A DNA stretch of 64,000 nt from Dyella sp. SG609. Lineage in GTDB: Bacteria > Pseudomonadota > Gammaproteobacteria > Xanthomonadales > Rhodanobacteraceae. Made by a program: the position numbers and the translations under genes. The notes under the pieces were generated by a model that had not been told where the DNA came from, did no database searches, and saw only the letters and a program-made list of their open reading frames with translations. Below, piece by piece: positions 1 through 9,216 of this stretch; positions within the stretch are counted from its first letter, which is position 1; the number at the start of each line of letters is the position of its first letter. The stretch is taken from positions 124,001 to 188,000 of the forward strand of contig NZ_JAAZQJ010000003.1 of assembly GCF_012275375.1 (NCBI RefSeq), written 5' to 3'.

Positions 1-1165
1 GCAGGCGCGATTCGATCGCGGCCGAAGGAATCAGGCGTTCGCGCGACACGCGCACGCCGTCGCCGCTGCGCGTGAAGCGGCTGAGCTTCTTGTAGGCGGG
101 GTGGCGCTGGGTGGAATACAGCTCCGCCAGCACGCCCGGCGCGAGCTGCTCGAACGTGGCCGAGGCCTGGCTCTTGCCGGCGATCACCAGGAACGAGTTG
201 GCCATGTCGTCGAGCAGGCCGTTGCGCCCGAGCACGGCGAAGGCGCGGCTCATGGAGAACAGCGGCGAATAGCGGATCTGGCGGTCCTTGCGCGAGGCCT
301 GGCCGGCCAGCGAGGCGGCGTCGAAGGCGTCGCCGGCCTGCAGCGCCGCCGGCAGGATCACATTGCCCGGCAGCTTGTAGTCGGGGAACGGCATGGCCAC
401 TTCGCTGCGCGCATAGCCGGCGGCGGCGATGCGCCGCTGCAGCTCCTGCTTGCCGAAGGTGACCACGCCGTCGCGGCGGTAGCCGTCCTCGATGCCGGCC
501 ATGGCGCGGCCGAGGTGGTCCTCGGGAATGCCGGCGAAATACTTCAGGCCCAGCTGGTTCTCGATCGCCACGATCAGCACGCCGTCGTCGCTGAGCAGCT
601 GGTGCGCGCGGCGCAGCGTCTCGGCGATGGGATCCTCGCCGGCGGTGTACATGCGCGCGTATTCGAGCACGCCGATCAGGGTGACCACGTCGAACTTCGC
701 GTCGGTCTCCAGCGCGTCGAAGCGGTCGTTCATCACCGTCACGCCGGGCAGGTCGCGGCAGCGCGAGGCGGCGATGGAGGCGCGGCGCGGGCTGCCTTCC
801 AGCGCCAGCACCTGCGCACCGCATTCGCCCAGGTAGCGCGTGATGGCGCCGCAGCCGGCGCCGATCTCCAGCACGCGCGCGCCGGCGAACAGCTTGCCGA
901 TCGGGCGCAGCAGGTTCGCGCGGTCGGCGCTCAGGTGATAGACCGACGGCCAGTCGATCTGGTGGCGCTCAAGCTCGGTGGAAAACAGCGATACGTCGCT
1001 GCTCGAGGCGATCGCATGGCGGATGCGCTGCTCGACTTCGTCGCCGTCGGAATAGGCGAAGGGCTTGGCCGGACGGGTGGCATGCGACCACACGCGGTGC
1101 TCGGCGTCGAGCACGTAGCCGGCGCTGCGCAGCGCCTCGGCAAGAGATGCGGCGGCAACGTTCAT
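1..1165 (-). CDS. SAM-dependent methyltransferase, partial (C-terminus beyond the left edge)
   Basis: Reading the complement from ATG at 1165 gives an open frame of 388 codons to the window edge. Residues about 98-106 hold a class I methyltransferase glycine-rich motif (VLEIGAGCGAITRYL), followed by an acidic position after the next strand (LALEG), as expected for SAM binding. The N-terminal 90 residues are unassigned. The ATG shares one base with the TGA of the upstream ABC ATPase gene (TGATG), which implies translational coupling. Its place directly after a Wzm/Wzt-type exporter suggests it modifies the exported glycan, perhaps capping the chain end as known Wzt-linked methyltransferases do; that role is inference. 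The missing 3' end could carry further domains. Confidence 0.85.
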   Translation of the reverse strand, partial: MNVAAASLAEALRSAGYVLDAEHRVWSHATRPAKPFAYSDGDEVEQRIRHAIASSSDVSLFSTELERHQIDWPSVYHLSADRANLLRPIGKLFAGARVLEIGAGCGAITRYLGECGAQVLALEGSPRRASIAASRCRDLPGVTVMNDRFDALETDAKFDVVTLIGVLEYARMYTAGEDPIAETLRRAHQLLSDDGVLIVAIENQLGLKYFAGIPEDHLGRAMAGIEDGYRRDGVVTFGKQELQRRIAAAGYARSEVAMPFPDYKLPGNVILPAALQAGDAFDAASLAGQASRKDRQIRYSPLFSMSRAFAVLGRNGLLDDMANSFLVIAGKSQASATFEQLAPGVLAELYSTQRHPAYKKLSRFTRSGDGVRVSRERLIPSAAIESRL

Positions 1166-2532
1166 CAGGGGCTCTCCTTGGCGTCCATCCGCACGTCGAG
1201 CATGGCCAGGCCGAAAAAGCCCTTGCCGTTGACGTTCAGATGGATGGAATCGTAGCGGCGGTCGTGCGGCACGACTTCGACGCCGTTATGGCTGGCAACC
1301 CCCACCGACAGGAAATAGTCGCCCGGTCCAAGGCGACAATCGAATTCGAAACTGACGTCCGCGGTGGTGCCGCGTCCGCCCAGGCGATCGACGTCGTATT
1401 CGATCAGCTCCGAGTTGGTGCCGAACACGGTGACGCCGTCCTTCGTCTTCACGGTCAGGCCGAAGATCGGCCGCGGGATGGCTTCTTCGAAGCGCACGCG
1501 CAGCATCAGCTTGAGGCGGTCCCCGGGTTCCACTGTCGACGGATCCCAGGCGTGCGAGGACTGCATGCGGAAATCCTCGATGCGCACCGTGCCGTCGCCC
1601 CAGCGGTATTCGTAGGGGTTGTAGTTCGGGCGCGTCTCGAAGCCGCCGCTGACCAGCACGCCGTCGGCATCGGCGTCGGCTTCGCCCGGTGCCGTGCCGG
1701 CCGCGGCTTCGTCGCGGGCGATGGCGCGCCGGGCCTTGCCGAACAGCAGGTCCAGATAGGTGTGGACCACGTCCTTGGGCTGGCCTTCCTGGTGCATCAG
1801 GCCTTCGTGCAGCAGGATGGCGCGGTCGCAGTGGCTGACGATCTGCTCGGTGGAATGCGACACGAACAGGATCGAGGTGCCGGCTTCCTTCAGCGTATCC
1901 AGGCGCGCGAAGCACTTGGACTGGAACTTGGCGTCGCCTACCGAGAGCGCTTCGTCGACGATGAGCACGTCCGGATCGACCTGTGCCTGCACCGCGAAGG
2001 CCAGGCGCACCACCATGCCGCTGGAATAGGTCTTGACCGGGCGGTTGACGAAGTCGCCGATGTCGGCGAACGCGAGGATCGCGTCCATGCGCTGGTCGAG
2101 CTCCGCCGCCGACAGCCCGAGCACCGCCGCGTTGAGGCGGATGTTCTCGATGCCGGTGAAATCCGGATTGAAGCCCGAACCCAGTTCCAGCAGCGCGGCC
2201 ACGCGGCCGTGGACTTCGATGTCGCCCGCAGTCGGCGCCAGGGTGCCGGCGATCATCTGCAGCAGGGTGGACTTGCCGGAACCGTTCTTGCCGACCACGC
2301 CGATGGTCTCGCCGCGGCGCACCTGGAAGTCGATGCCGCGCAGGGCCCAGAATTCCTTGTAGTGGCGGCGCTCGCGCAGCTGGCCGGCGAGGCGCTGCGC
2401 GCCGACGCTGCCGATCACCCGCGCCGCGCGCGGATAGAACGACTGCACCAGCCGGTGCATCGGGCTTTCATAAATGTTGTAGCACTTGCTTACGCCGCTG
2501 ACGCGGATGGCCAGATCAGAGGACATCGGCAA
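1165..2532 (-). CDS. wzt: Polysaccharide ABC exporter ATP-binding protein, Wzt type with C-terminal glycan-binding domain
   Basis: This 455-residue protein has an ABC ATPase domain in its first ~270 residues: Walker A GKNGSGKST at about 81-89, a degenerate signature YSSGM near 169-173, and Walker B DVLIVDEALSVGD near 188-200. The C-terminal ~170 residues are a separate beta-rich domain (VEPGDRLKLMLRV, then GPGDYFLSVGVA) matching the Wzt C-terminal carbohydrate-binding module, which reads the finished chain end before export. Length and architecture fit O-antigen/capsule exporters rather than short TagH proteins. It overlaps the permease stop by 17 bases if ATG 2532 is used; ATG at 2526 is an alternative. 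It forms an operon with the permease and the downstream methyltransferase. Confidence 0.93.
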   Translation of the reverse strand: MPMSSDLAIRVSGVSKCYNIYESPMHRLVQSFYPRAARVIGSVGAQRLAGQLRERRHYKEFWALRGIDFQVRRGETIGVVGKNGSGKSTLLQMIAGTLAPTAGDIEVHGRVAALLELGSGFNPDFTGIENIRLNAAVLGLSAAELDQRMDAILAFADIGDFVNRPVKTYSSGMVVRLAFAVQAQVDPDVLIVDEALSVGDAKFQSKCFARLDTLKEAGTSILFVSHSTEQIVSHCDRAILLHEGLMHQEGQPKDVVHTYLDLLFGKARRAIARDEAAAGTAPGEADADADGVLVSGGFETRPNYNPYEYRWGDGTVRIEDFRMQSSHAWDPSTVEPGDRLKLMLRVRFEEAIPRPIFGLTVKTKDGVTVFGTNSELIEYDVDRLGGRGTTADVSFEFDCRLGPGDYFLSVGVASHNGVEVVPHDRRYDSIHLNVNGKGFFGLAMLDVRMDAKESP

Positions 2533-3361
2533 AACCCCGGCGCGTGCGCTGGAACCACCAGAAGCCGAAGCTGGCGATCAGCAGGCCGCCCAGCGTGAAG
2601 AGGCCGAGCATGCCCCAGTCGGGCAGCGTGCCCAGGATCAGCACCTTGCGCGATTCGCCCATCAGGAAGGTCATTGGATTCAAATAGAACAGCGAACGAA
2701 AGCTCTCCGGAATCGCCGTGACCGGATAGAACAGCGGCGACAGGAACATGGTCATCATCACCAGGTGGCCGACCAGCTGGCCGATGTCGCGCAGGTACAC
2801 GCCCAGCGCCGACAGAAACCACACCACGCCCAGCACTAGCAGCACCAGCGGCACGAACACCAGCGGGATCAGCACGAAGGTCCACGGCGGCACGCCCTTC
2901 ATCACCACGTGCGCCAGCAGCAGGATGCCCAGGCTGATGGCCGCCTGGAACAGGCTGGAGCCGGCGATGACCCAGGCCTGGGTTTCCAGCGGAAAGACGA
3001 TCTTCTTGACCAGGTTGGGCGTGGCGGTGACCGCGCCCGGCGCGCGATTCACGCACTCGGCAAAGAAATTGAAGACCAGCATGCCGGCGAACAGCATCAG
3101 CGCGAATTCCGACGGATCGGTGGCGGTGCCGCCCCAGCGCATCTTGAACACCTGGCTGAACACGAAGGTGTAGATCAGCAGCATGATCAGCGGATTGAGA
3201 ATGGCCCACGCCATGCCCAGCGCCGAACCGCGATAGCGCGAGGCGATGTCGCGGCGGATCAGGGAGGCGATCAGCGCCCGGTGGCTTAAGAAGCTCCCGG
3301 CAATCGCCCTGGGGCCGCTGCGGTACTGCTGGCGGGAACTGAGTATGGTCGATGGCGTCAT
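2516..3361 (-). CDS. wzm: Polysaccharide ABC exporter permease, Wzm type (ABC-2 family)
   Basis: A 281-residue inner-membrane protein with about six hydrophobic segments. The N-terminal amphipathic stretch ending RRDIASRYRGSALGMAW is the typical ABC-2 polysaccharide permease signature, followed by NPLIMLLIYTFVFSQVF as the first membrane helix. With the adjacent Wzt-type ATPase it would move a lipid-linked polysaccharide across the inner membrane. It is the first gene of the minus-strand operon; the following ATPase start lies inside its last codons. ATG at 3361 is preceded by a weak CAGG-type ribosome site. Confidence 0.92.
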   Translation of the reverse strand: MTPSTILSSRQQYRSGPRAIAGSFLSHRALIASLIRRDIASRYRGSALGMAWAILNPLIMLLIYTFVFSQVFKMRWGGTATDPSEFALMLFAGMLVFNFFAECVNRAPGAVTATPNLVKKIVFPLETQAWVIAGSSLFQAAISLGILLLAHVVMKGVPPWTFVLIPLVFVPLVLLVLGVVWFLSALGVYLRDIGQLVGHLVMMTMFLSPLFYPVTAIPESFRSLFYLNPMTFLMGESRKVLILGTLPDWGMLGLFTLGGLLIASFGFWWFQRTRRGFADVL

Positions 3362-3412
3362 AAGTGCCTGAATAGTCTGGACTGACTTCCGGTCAAGGCC
3401 GTCATCGCTAAA

Positions 3413-3428
3413 CCGGTAATTATACCGG
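3413..3428. promoter_or_regulatory. Palindrome CCGGTA-ATTA-TACCGG containing a TATAAT -10 element on the minus strand
   Basis: The 249-bp divergent region between the exporter operon and the membrane glycosyltransferase contains the inverted repeat CCGGTA-N4-TACCGG. On the minus strand its centre reads TATAAT, a perfect sigma70 -10 hexamer, about 55 bp upstream of the permease start. I see no good -35 at 16-18 bp, so the promoter may need an activator, or the palindrome may be a repressor site covering the -10. Confidence 0.4.
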
Positions 3429-3610
3429 CTGCCCTGGGATGAGAGTAGGAAAATTGCCCGGCGTGGCTGACCGTGCGGTAAATTAGAAGATTCCGGCGGC
3501 GCAGGGGCGGGATGGCTGCTTCCGTAGGGGATTCATCGGCAATCGGCGGAATTCGGCACGGCCCGCGGCTCGTTTCCGCGGCGCGGGCATTGAAGGCCAA
3601 GAGGAAATGC

Positions 3611-5788
3611 ATGGATACAAGAATTGACGGTGGTCCCGGCGAAAACGCCGGAAACGCACCGCGCCTGTTGTGGATGGCCATGCTCGTGGCGTTTTTCCTG
3701 ATGGCGATCCGCGTGGCGTCGATCAATTCGCCGGTGATGGGCAGCGACGAGTACGCGTATTTCCATGCCGCGAAATACGAGGCCTCGGGCGAGCAGCTGT
3801 TTGCGCTCGATCCTTACCTGCAGCGCGTGGACAACAAGGTCTATCCCTGGCTTTACCGCGCCTGGGCCACCGGTTCGGTGCAGCATGCCGACACCGTGGG
3901 CCGCCTGTTCAACAGCCTGCTGTACTGCCTCGGCGGCTGGCTGCTGTTCGGCATCTTCCGCCGCTGCATGGACCGGCGTTCGGCGGTGCTGGCCGCCTTG
4001 CTGTATCTGGCCATGCCGTTTTCGTTCTATGCGACGACGTTGCTGCCGGAAGTGGAATTCCAGATTTCGATCTATCTGCTCGTGCTGGTTTGGCTGGCCG
4101 AGCGCGGCGCCAGTTCCTGGCGGCAGGTGGTGCTGGCGGCGCTGGTCAGCGCGACCGGTTACCTGATCAAGCCGCATGCGGCGGCGGCCATCCTGGCCAG
4201 CGCGGCGTATCTGGCGTGGAGCCGCGTGGGACTCGCCGCGGGCGGATCGGCGTTGAAGCGCGCGGGGCTGGGCCTGCTGCAGGCGGTGGGGTATCTGGCC
4301 TGCACGGTGCTCCTGATCAAGCTGCTGAGGCACGTGCTGGATCCGGCCGGGTCCTCGGCCATCGTCGCCTCGTTTTACCAGGCCTACCTCGACCAGCTGC
4401 GCGATCCGCATTACCTGCTGAAGAGCCTGGGTTCGATCGCCGGCTATGTGGGCGGACACGTGTGGGTGTGGCTGGTGTTCTTCGCGCCGGGCGTGGTGGC
4501 GCTGCTGGCGGATCTGCGCCATTGGCTGCCGCGGCGCCGCGCGTCCGCGCCGGTGGCGGCCGCGGACGAGGGCATCGACGAAGCGCGCCGCAAGCTCACG
4601 CTGTTCCTGTTCCTGCTGGCGGCGGCGATGCTCAGCATGGTGGCGCTGTTCACCGATGCCGCGGCCGCCGGTTCGGAATTCGAGCGCGGCCGCCTGCACG
4701 GGCGCTATCTCGAGGCGCTGCTGCCGTTCCTGCTGGCCTATGGCCTGTGGTGGACGGGGCGTGGCGCTCCGCGCTGGGTCGCGCTGCTGGGCTTCGCGGC
4801 GATGGTGAGCTTCGTGCTGTGGGGCCGCTTCTGGTTCCATCTCTACCCCTGGGACTACCCGGATCTGTTCGGCCTGTTTGACCGCAAGATCCCTTACTGG
4901 GGTTTCGACCACGTCGCGCGCTGGCCGCTGCGGCTGTCGCTGGCGCTGGCCCTGGTGTGCTGGGCGGCATTCGCGTTCACCCGGCGCAGGTGGCTGGCTT
5001 ATGTGGTGTTCGTTGCCGGCGCGATGCTGGCCGCGCACGGCCAGATGTCCGCCTGGCTGAAGGCCGAGAACGAGCTGACCCGCCAGGTGCTGGCCGATGG
5101 CGCGGCGATCCGTGCCTTCCTTGGCGAGGAAGCGCCCGGCACCGGCCTGGTGGCCACCTATGAGCGTTTCGGCCAGGCCTCGTATCTGCTGGCGGCGCTG
5201 GATACCCAGCAGCACGTGCTGGAACTGGCGCCCGGTACGGCGCTGGAGGCGCAGCACGTGCCCAAGGGCGCACAGTGGATCGTGGCCCCGGCGAGCATGG
5301 ACGTGCGGCTGCCGGAGGCATGGAAGATCGATCTCGGCACGCAGCGCCTGTATCTGCTGGAAGACGCGCGCGTACGCCCCGTCGCGCCGCAGAAGCCGGT
5401 GTGGGACGGCGTGCCGCTGTCGATCGACACCAGCAGCGCGGCCAATCCGTCGCGCTTCCGTGGCTTCCGTCCCGGCGAGGGCTGGGGGCGCTGGTCCACG
5501 GCGCAGCGCGCGAACATCGAATTGCCGGTGCTGGTATCGGGCCGGGTGCGCGTGGAGTTCTTCGGCTGGGCCGCGGACGCGGCGAAGATCCCGTCGATTA
5601 CGGTCGGAGTGGGCACCGCGGCAGCCAAGGTGCCGATGAGCGCCGGCGGACAGGATCATCAGCTGGTGCTCGACGTGAGCACGCCCAGCGACAGCCTGTG
5701 GTTCGAAAGCACGCCGGTGAACGACGGCGGCGTGCCGCTCGGCGTGGCCGTGGCGCGCGTCCGCGTGACGGCGCTGCCGGCGCAGTAA
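3611..5788 (+). CDS. Polytopic GT-C-type glycosyltransferase (PMT/ArnT-like)
   Basis: This protein of 725 residues opens with a short soluble N-terminus and a membrane helix (LLWMAMLVAFFLMAIRVASI), then an acidic first loop GSDEYAYFHAAKY. That loop is the hallmark of GT-C enzymes that take sugar from a polyprenyl-phosphate donor. About ten further hydrophobic helices run to about residue 485. The last ~200 residues are soluble and beta-rich, probably periplasmic. ATG 3611 is chosen because GAGGAA lies 4-9 bases before it; an in-frame ATG at 3512 would add 33 residues of low plausibility. It converges on a GT2/GtrA gene pair, so the three may form a Gtr-type glycan decoration system (inference). 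Substrate unknown. Confidence 0.75.
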   Translation: MDTRIDGGPGENAGNAPRLLWMAMLVAFFLMAIRVASINSPVMGSDEYAYFHAAKYEASGEQLFALDPYLQRVDNKVYPWLYRAWATGSVQHADTVGRLFNSLLYCLGGWLLFGIFRRCMDRRSAVLAALLYLAMPFSFYATTLLPEVEFQISIYLLVLVWLAERGASSWRQVVLAALVSATGYLIKPHAAAAILASAAYLAWSRVGLAAGGSALKRAGLGLLQAVGYLACTVLLIKLLRHVLDPAGSSAIVASFYQAYLDQLRDPHYLLKSLGSIAGYVGGHVWVWLVFFAPGVVALLADLRHWLPRRRASAPVAAADEGIDEARRKLTLFLFLLAAAMLSMVALFTDAAAAGSEFERGRLHGRYLEALLPFLLAYGLWWTGRGAPRWVALLGFAAMVSFVLWGRFWFHLYPWDYPDLFGLFDRKIPYWGFDHVARWPLRLSLALALVCWAAFAFTRRRWLAYVVFVAGAMLAAHGQMSAWLKAENELTRQVLADGAAIRAFLGEEAPGTGLVATYERFGQASYLLAALDTQQHVLELAPGTALEAQHVPKGAQWIVAPASMDVRLPEAWKIDLGTQRLYLLEDARVRPVAPQKPVWDGVPLSIDTSSAANPSRFRGFRPGEGWGRWSTAQRANIELPVLVSGRVRVEFFGWAADAAKIPSITVGVGTAAAKVPMSAGGQDHQLVLDVSTPSDSLWFESTPVNDGGVPLGVAVARVRVTALPAQ

Positions 5789-5810
5789 GTGAGGGCGCCC
5801 CCGGGCGCCT

Positions 5811-6824
5811 TCAGTGCTGGCGTTCCCTGCTGCGCGTGCGCATCGGCGAACGCCGGTGGATGGCGCGGGACGGCAGGTGGGACACGTCGTAGTTCAGGAA
5901 CGCCAGCAGCAACTGGAACCCGCACAGGATCGACAGCGCGGCGATGATGATCGTGCCTACCGGGGTGGCCACGTGCGCCGCGGCCGAGCGCATCCAGTGC
6001 ACCAGCCCGAAAATCAGGCCGAACAGCAGGATCAGCGTGCCGAACACCAGTTCCAGCGATGCCACCGACATGTCGCGCAGGAAGTAGTTGTAGAAGATCC
6101 GCTTGATCGTATTGCGGATGTGCTTGGTCAGAAACTCGCTGAAAATGCGCGAAATCTTCAGGTTGCTGACTTCATCGCCATACTTCGCGTCCATCGGCAC
6201 GTCGACCACGGCGGCGCGGAAGGTGCCGAGGCGGAACAGGATGTCCGTCTCGAAGAAATACCGCTCGCTGATGCGGTTGAACGGCAACCGGCGCGCGACG
6301 TCGGCATGGATGGCCGTATAGCCGTTGGTGGGATCGAACAGGTCCCAGTAACCGGTGGAAACCTTCGCCATCAGCGAAAGAACCGCATTGCCGAACACGC
6401 GAAGCCTGGGCATGTTGCCCAGGCTTTCCAGGTCGTAGAAGCGGTTGCCCTTGGTGTAGTCGGCTTCGCCGCGCAGGATGGGGTCCACGAAATCGTCGAT
6501 CAGGGCCGGGTCCATCTGGCCATCGCCATCGATCTTGACGATGACGTCGGCACCGCCTTCGATGGCCGCCCGATAGCCGGTCATGACGGCGCCGCCGACG
6601 CCGCGGTTGACCTCGTGGAAGACCACGGTGACGCGCGGATCGGTGCAGTGTTCCTGCACATGCCTGCCCGAGCCGACCGGGCAGGCGTCGTCCACCACGT
6701 AGATCTGCTGGATGCGGGCGGGGACCGAGGCCACCACGTCGAGGACGAAGTCCTTGACCTTGTAGCTGGGAATGACCACCGCGATGACCGGCATGGCGAT
6801 GGAAGGCGAGGCCGCTTCGTTCAT
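5811..6824 (-). CDS. GT2 family polyprenyl-phosphate glycosyltransferase (DPM1/GtrB-like)
   Basis: The 337-residue protein has a GT2 fold: [11 protein letters not shown] near the N-terminus, the nucleotide/metal motif [11 protein letters not shown] near residue 100, and two C-terminal membrane helices ([18 protein letters not shown] and [16 protein letters not shown]). Such enzymes charge undecaprenyl- or dolichyl-phosphate with a hexose at the cytoplasmic face. ATG at 6824 overlaps the stop of the GtrA gene by four bases (ATGA), so I prefer it to the upstream TTG at 6836. Coupling to GtrA fits a donor-making enzyme working with a flippase. Confidence 0.88.
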   Translation of the reverse strand: MNEAASPSIAMPVIAVVIPSYKVKDFVLDVVASVPARIQQIYVVDDACPVGSGRHVQEHCTDPRVTVVFHEVNRGVGGAVMTGYRAAIEGGADVIVKIDGDGQMDPALIDDFVDPILRGEADYTKGNRFYDLESLGNMPRLRVFGNAVLSLMAKVSTGYWDLFDPTNGYTAIHADVARRLPFNRISERYFFETDILFRLGTFRAAVVDVPMDAKYGDEVSNLKISRIFSEFLTKHIRNTIKRIFYNYFLRDMSVASLELVFGTLILLFGLIFGLVHWMRSAAAHVATPVGTIIIAALSILCGFQLLLAFLNYDVSHLPSRAIHRRSPMRTRSRERQH

Positions 6825-7204
6825 TTGTAGATCCAATACTTCGAGGCGATGAAGCCGACGCCGGCCAGCGCGACGTCGGCGACGGGCTTGACCGCCCAGG
6901 CCATGTGCAGTCCATGGAGCCGGGTTGCCAGCATGACCGCGCCGGTGCTGAGCAGCGTGGTCAGCGTCCAGGTGACGAGGTACTTCATGGCGTGCTTGGT
7001 GCGCAGGGGGCGGGCCTCGTCACCGGCGAAGGTGAAGCGCCCATTCAGCCAGAAACCGAGCGAGGCGCCGACCACGCGGCCGGTGACGTTGGCCGGTCCC
7101 GTCACGACGCCGAGCTGGGTGAGGCCGATGAAGGTCAGCCAGTCGACGACGATCTGGATGATCCCGATGAAGCCGTAGCTGATCCCCTGTTTGACTATGC
7201 TCAT
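6821..7204 (-). CDS. GtrA family membrane protein (putative lipid-linked sugar flippase)
   Basis: A 127-residue protein with four predicted membrane helices and the GtrA signature: the early [18 protein letters not shown] segment, [15 protein letters not shown] between helices 2 and 3, and a terminal [10 protein letters not shown]. Family members are thought to flip or assist flipping of polyprenyl-phosphate sugars. Its stop overlaps the start of the GT2 gene, so the two are translated together. It is an integral inner-membrane protein with no catalytic residues to inspect. Confidence 0.88.
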   Translation of the reverse strand: MSIVKQGISYGFIGIIQIVVDWLTFIGLTQLGVVTGPANVTGRVVGASLGFWLNGRFTFAGDEARPLRTKHAMKYLVTWTLTTLLSTGAVMLATRLHGLHMAWAVKPVADVALAGVGFIASKYWIYK

Positions 7205-7291
7205 ACGCTCGCCGAAGACGGTGCCGGAACCTGCACAACGATCCAGTCTAGCGTGAAGCCCGGCATCCCGCAGGGGCGCAAGCGCCGCCGT

Positions 7292-8020
7292 TCAGCGCTT
7301 GCGGATGACGAAAACCTCGTTGAAGGCCGCGTCGATGCCCATGTCGCGGTTGCGGGTATGGAAGGTGTTCACGCTGATGCCGCCCACCCAGTCCGAGGCC
7401 AGCACTTCGAAATCGCTGCCGTAGTCCCAGGTGACCAGCGCCTTGCCGTCGCCCACCGGATTGCCGTGGTACTGCGCTTCGAGCAGGTGGTTCACCTGGC
7501 CCTGCGCGTCCAGCTCGGCGCGGCGCACCGACGTAGCCAGGCCGGCATGCTTGGGCGCGGTGAAGATGTGCGCGCCGCCGGGCTTCAGCACGCGATGGAT
7601 GTCGCGCAGCGCCTGGGCCGGGTCGAATACGTGTTCCAGCACGTCCTGGGTGATGAAGATATCGAAGGTCCCGTCCGGGAAAGTGAGATGTTCGATGTCT
7701 TCGCAACGCACGCCGCGGAAGGTCTTGCCGTGCGGCTGGTCGGGGAAATATTGCGAATAGCTGTAGCCCTTGCAGGCCTTGGCGATCAGGTTGTTGGACG
7801 GCGAGGACTCATGAATGCTCAGCGAGCGCCACTCCGGATACAGCTCGCCCATGATCAGCATCAGATGCCGCTGGCGCGGAATGGAGCGGCAGTTGTCGCA
7901 AAGATATTCGTCGCGCAGCCACGGGCCATGCTCGACGAACCGCGTGTTCTTGCCGCAGCACGGGCAATAGCCGGGGTTCGAGGGAAGCTCGCGTTTTGCC
8001 TTGGCTTTGAAGAAATCCAT
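7292..8020 (-). CDS. Class I methyltransferase with N-terminal zinc-ribbon-like segment
   Basis: The 242-residue protein begins with two cysteine clusters, YCPCC at 19-22 and CDNC at 41-44, suggesting a small zinc ribbon. A Methyltransf_11-type domain follows, including [16 protein letters not shown] and [13 protein letters not shown]. The usual glycine-rich SAM motif I is weak here ([10 protein letters not shown] region), which is common in sugar-related methyltransferases of this type. ATG 8020 is preceded by AAAGGCCCGGA; the frame stays open upstream but only as an out-of-frame shadow of etfA. Neighbouring polysaccharide genes suggest a glycan or lipid substrate, but that is inference. Confidence 0.82.
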   Translation of the reverse strand: MDFFKAKAKRELPSNPGYCPCCGKNTRFVEHGPWLRDEYLCDNCRSIPRQRHLMLIMGELYPEWRSLSIHESSPSNNLIAKACKGYSYSQYFPDQPHGKTFRGVRCEDIEHLTFPDGTFDIFITQDVLEHVFDPAQALRDIHRVLKPGGAHIFTAPKHAGLATSVRRAELDAQGQVNHLLEAQYHGNPVGDGKALVTWDYGSDFEVLASDWVGGISVNTFHTRNRDMGIDAAFNEVFVIRKR

Positions 8021-8194
8021 TCCGGGCCTTTCTATGAAATGACGCGACGGCGACGCATCCACATGGTGTTGATGACTTGTCAAGGTCAGCAGGACACCAA
8101 TATCGCGCGATTCGCAAGGTATTTCGGGATAACACCACAAGGCCTGGTGGAGTTCAACCGGCGCCGCGGGAATACGCGGCTTTCTGATAAGGAA

Positions 8195-8223
8195 AATAAA
8201 AAGGGGTGGCCTTCGCCACCCCT
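8195..8223 (-). terminator. Rho-independent terminator of the etfBA unit
   Basis: On the minus strand the sequence folds as AGGGGTGGC-GAAG-GCCACCCCT followed by TTTTATTTT. It lies about 30 bp past the etfA stop. The rest of the 233-bp gap up to 8020 shows no gene. Confidence 0.85.
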
Positions 8224-8253
8224 CGAGGTCGAACGCGAGCTTGAAAAGATCGC

Positions 8254-9195
8254 TCAGAGCGCCTGTTCGATGTCCGGAATCAGCTTGAACAGATCGCCCA
8301 CCAGACCGATGTCGGCGATCTCGAAGATCGGCGCTTCGCCGTCCTTGTTGATCGCCACGATGGTGCCGGCGTCCTTGATGCCGGTCAGGTGCTGGATAGC
8401 GCCGGAAATGCCGAAGGCGAGGTACAGCTCCGGCGCGATGATCTTGCCGGTCTGGCCGACCTGCAGTTCGTTCGGCACGTAGCCCGCATCCACCGCGGCG
8501 CGCGAAGCGCCCACGGCGGCGCCGATCTTGTCGGCGAGCTTGAAGATGATCTCGAAGTTTTCCTTCGAGCCGACACCGCGGCCGCCGGAGACCACCTTGC
8601 TGGCGCTCTGCAGGTCGGGGCGGTCGCTCTTGCCCTGCTGGAGATTGACGAAGCGCGTATGCGTCGGCAGCGCGGCATCGACGCTGACGGCTTCCACCGG
8701 CGCGCTGTTCGCACCCGTGGCGGCAGCCGGCCAGGAGGCCGTGCGGATGGTGGCGACCACGGCGTGCGCCGGGTTCGCTTCCACCGTGACGATGGCGTTG
8801 CCCGCGTAGATCGGGCGCTTGAAGGTGTGCGCGCTTTCCACCGACATCACGTCGCTCACCTGCGCCACGCCGAGCAGGGCAGCGGCGCGCGGCGCCACGT
8901 CCTTGCCGAAGGTGGTGGAGGGAAAGAATACGTGGCTGTAGCCGGCGGCGGCCTTGGCCACCTGCGGCGCCAGCACGGCGGCCAGCGGATGCGCGTTCTC
9001 GGCTCGCGCGATGGTGAGCACCTTGCTCACGCCCTCGATGCGCGCGGCCTCGGCGGCGATGGCGTCGACGTTGTCGGCCAGCACCAGCACGTCGATCGCT
9101 TCGCCCTTGACGGCGGCGGCGGCGCTGACGGCGCGGGCGGTGGAGGGGTTCAGCTTGCCGTTGAGGTGTTCGGCGATAACCAGAATCTTGCTCAT
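8254..9195 (-). CDS. etfA: Electron transfer flavoprotein, alpha subunit
   Basis: The 313-residue protein matches EtfA throughout. The N-terminal domain begins [19 protein letters not shown]. The C-terminal FAD domain contains [13 protein letters not shown], the [19 protein letters not shown] stretch and [20 protein letters not shown]. Together with EtfB it accepts electrons from acyl-CoA and other dehydrogenases and passes them to ETF-ubiquinone oxidoreductase, which is encoded at 12171-13772. ATG 9195 has a GGGAGA ribosome site. It follows etfB by 21 bp and ends in a strong terminator. A fadE acyl-CoA dehydrogenase is also in this window. Confidence 0.97.
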   Translation of the reverse strand: MSKILVIAEHLNGKLNPSTARAVSAAAAVKGEAIDVLVLADNVDAIAAEAARIEGVSKVLTIARAENAHPLAAVLAPQVAKAAAGYSHVFFPSTTFGKDVAPRAAALLGVAQVSDVMSVESAHTFKRPIYAGNAIVTVEANPAHAVVATIRTASWPAAATGANSAPVEAVSVDAALPTHTRFVNLQQGKSDRPDLQSASKVVSGGRGVGSKENFEIIFKLADKIGAAVGASRAAVDAGYVPNELQVGQTGKIIAPELYLAFGISGAIQHLTGIKDAGTIVAINKDGEAPIFEIADIGLVGDLFKLIPDIEQAL

Positions 9196-9216
9196 ATCGA
9201 TCTCCCGGCAACCTGC

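Noticed and set aside
3358-3726. 122-codon minus-strand frame in the divergent region
   Set aside because: It overlaps the start of the membrane glycosyltransferase and the promoter palindrome and has no domain or ribosome site.
3533-5659. 708-codon minus-strand frame opposite the membrane glycosyltransferase
   Set aside because: Gln/Arg/His-rich shadow with no domain; the plus strand has clear membrane helices and a ribosome site.
7292-9211. 639-codon frame suggesting etfA joined to a methyltransferase
   Set aside because: The upstream part is an off-frame shadow of etfA, and a terminator lies between the two genes.
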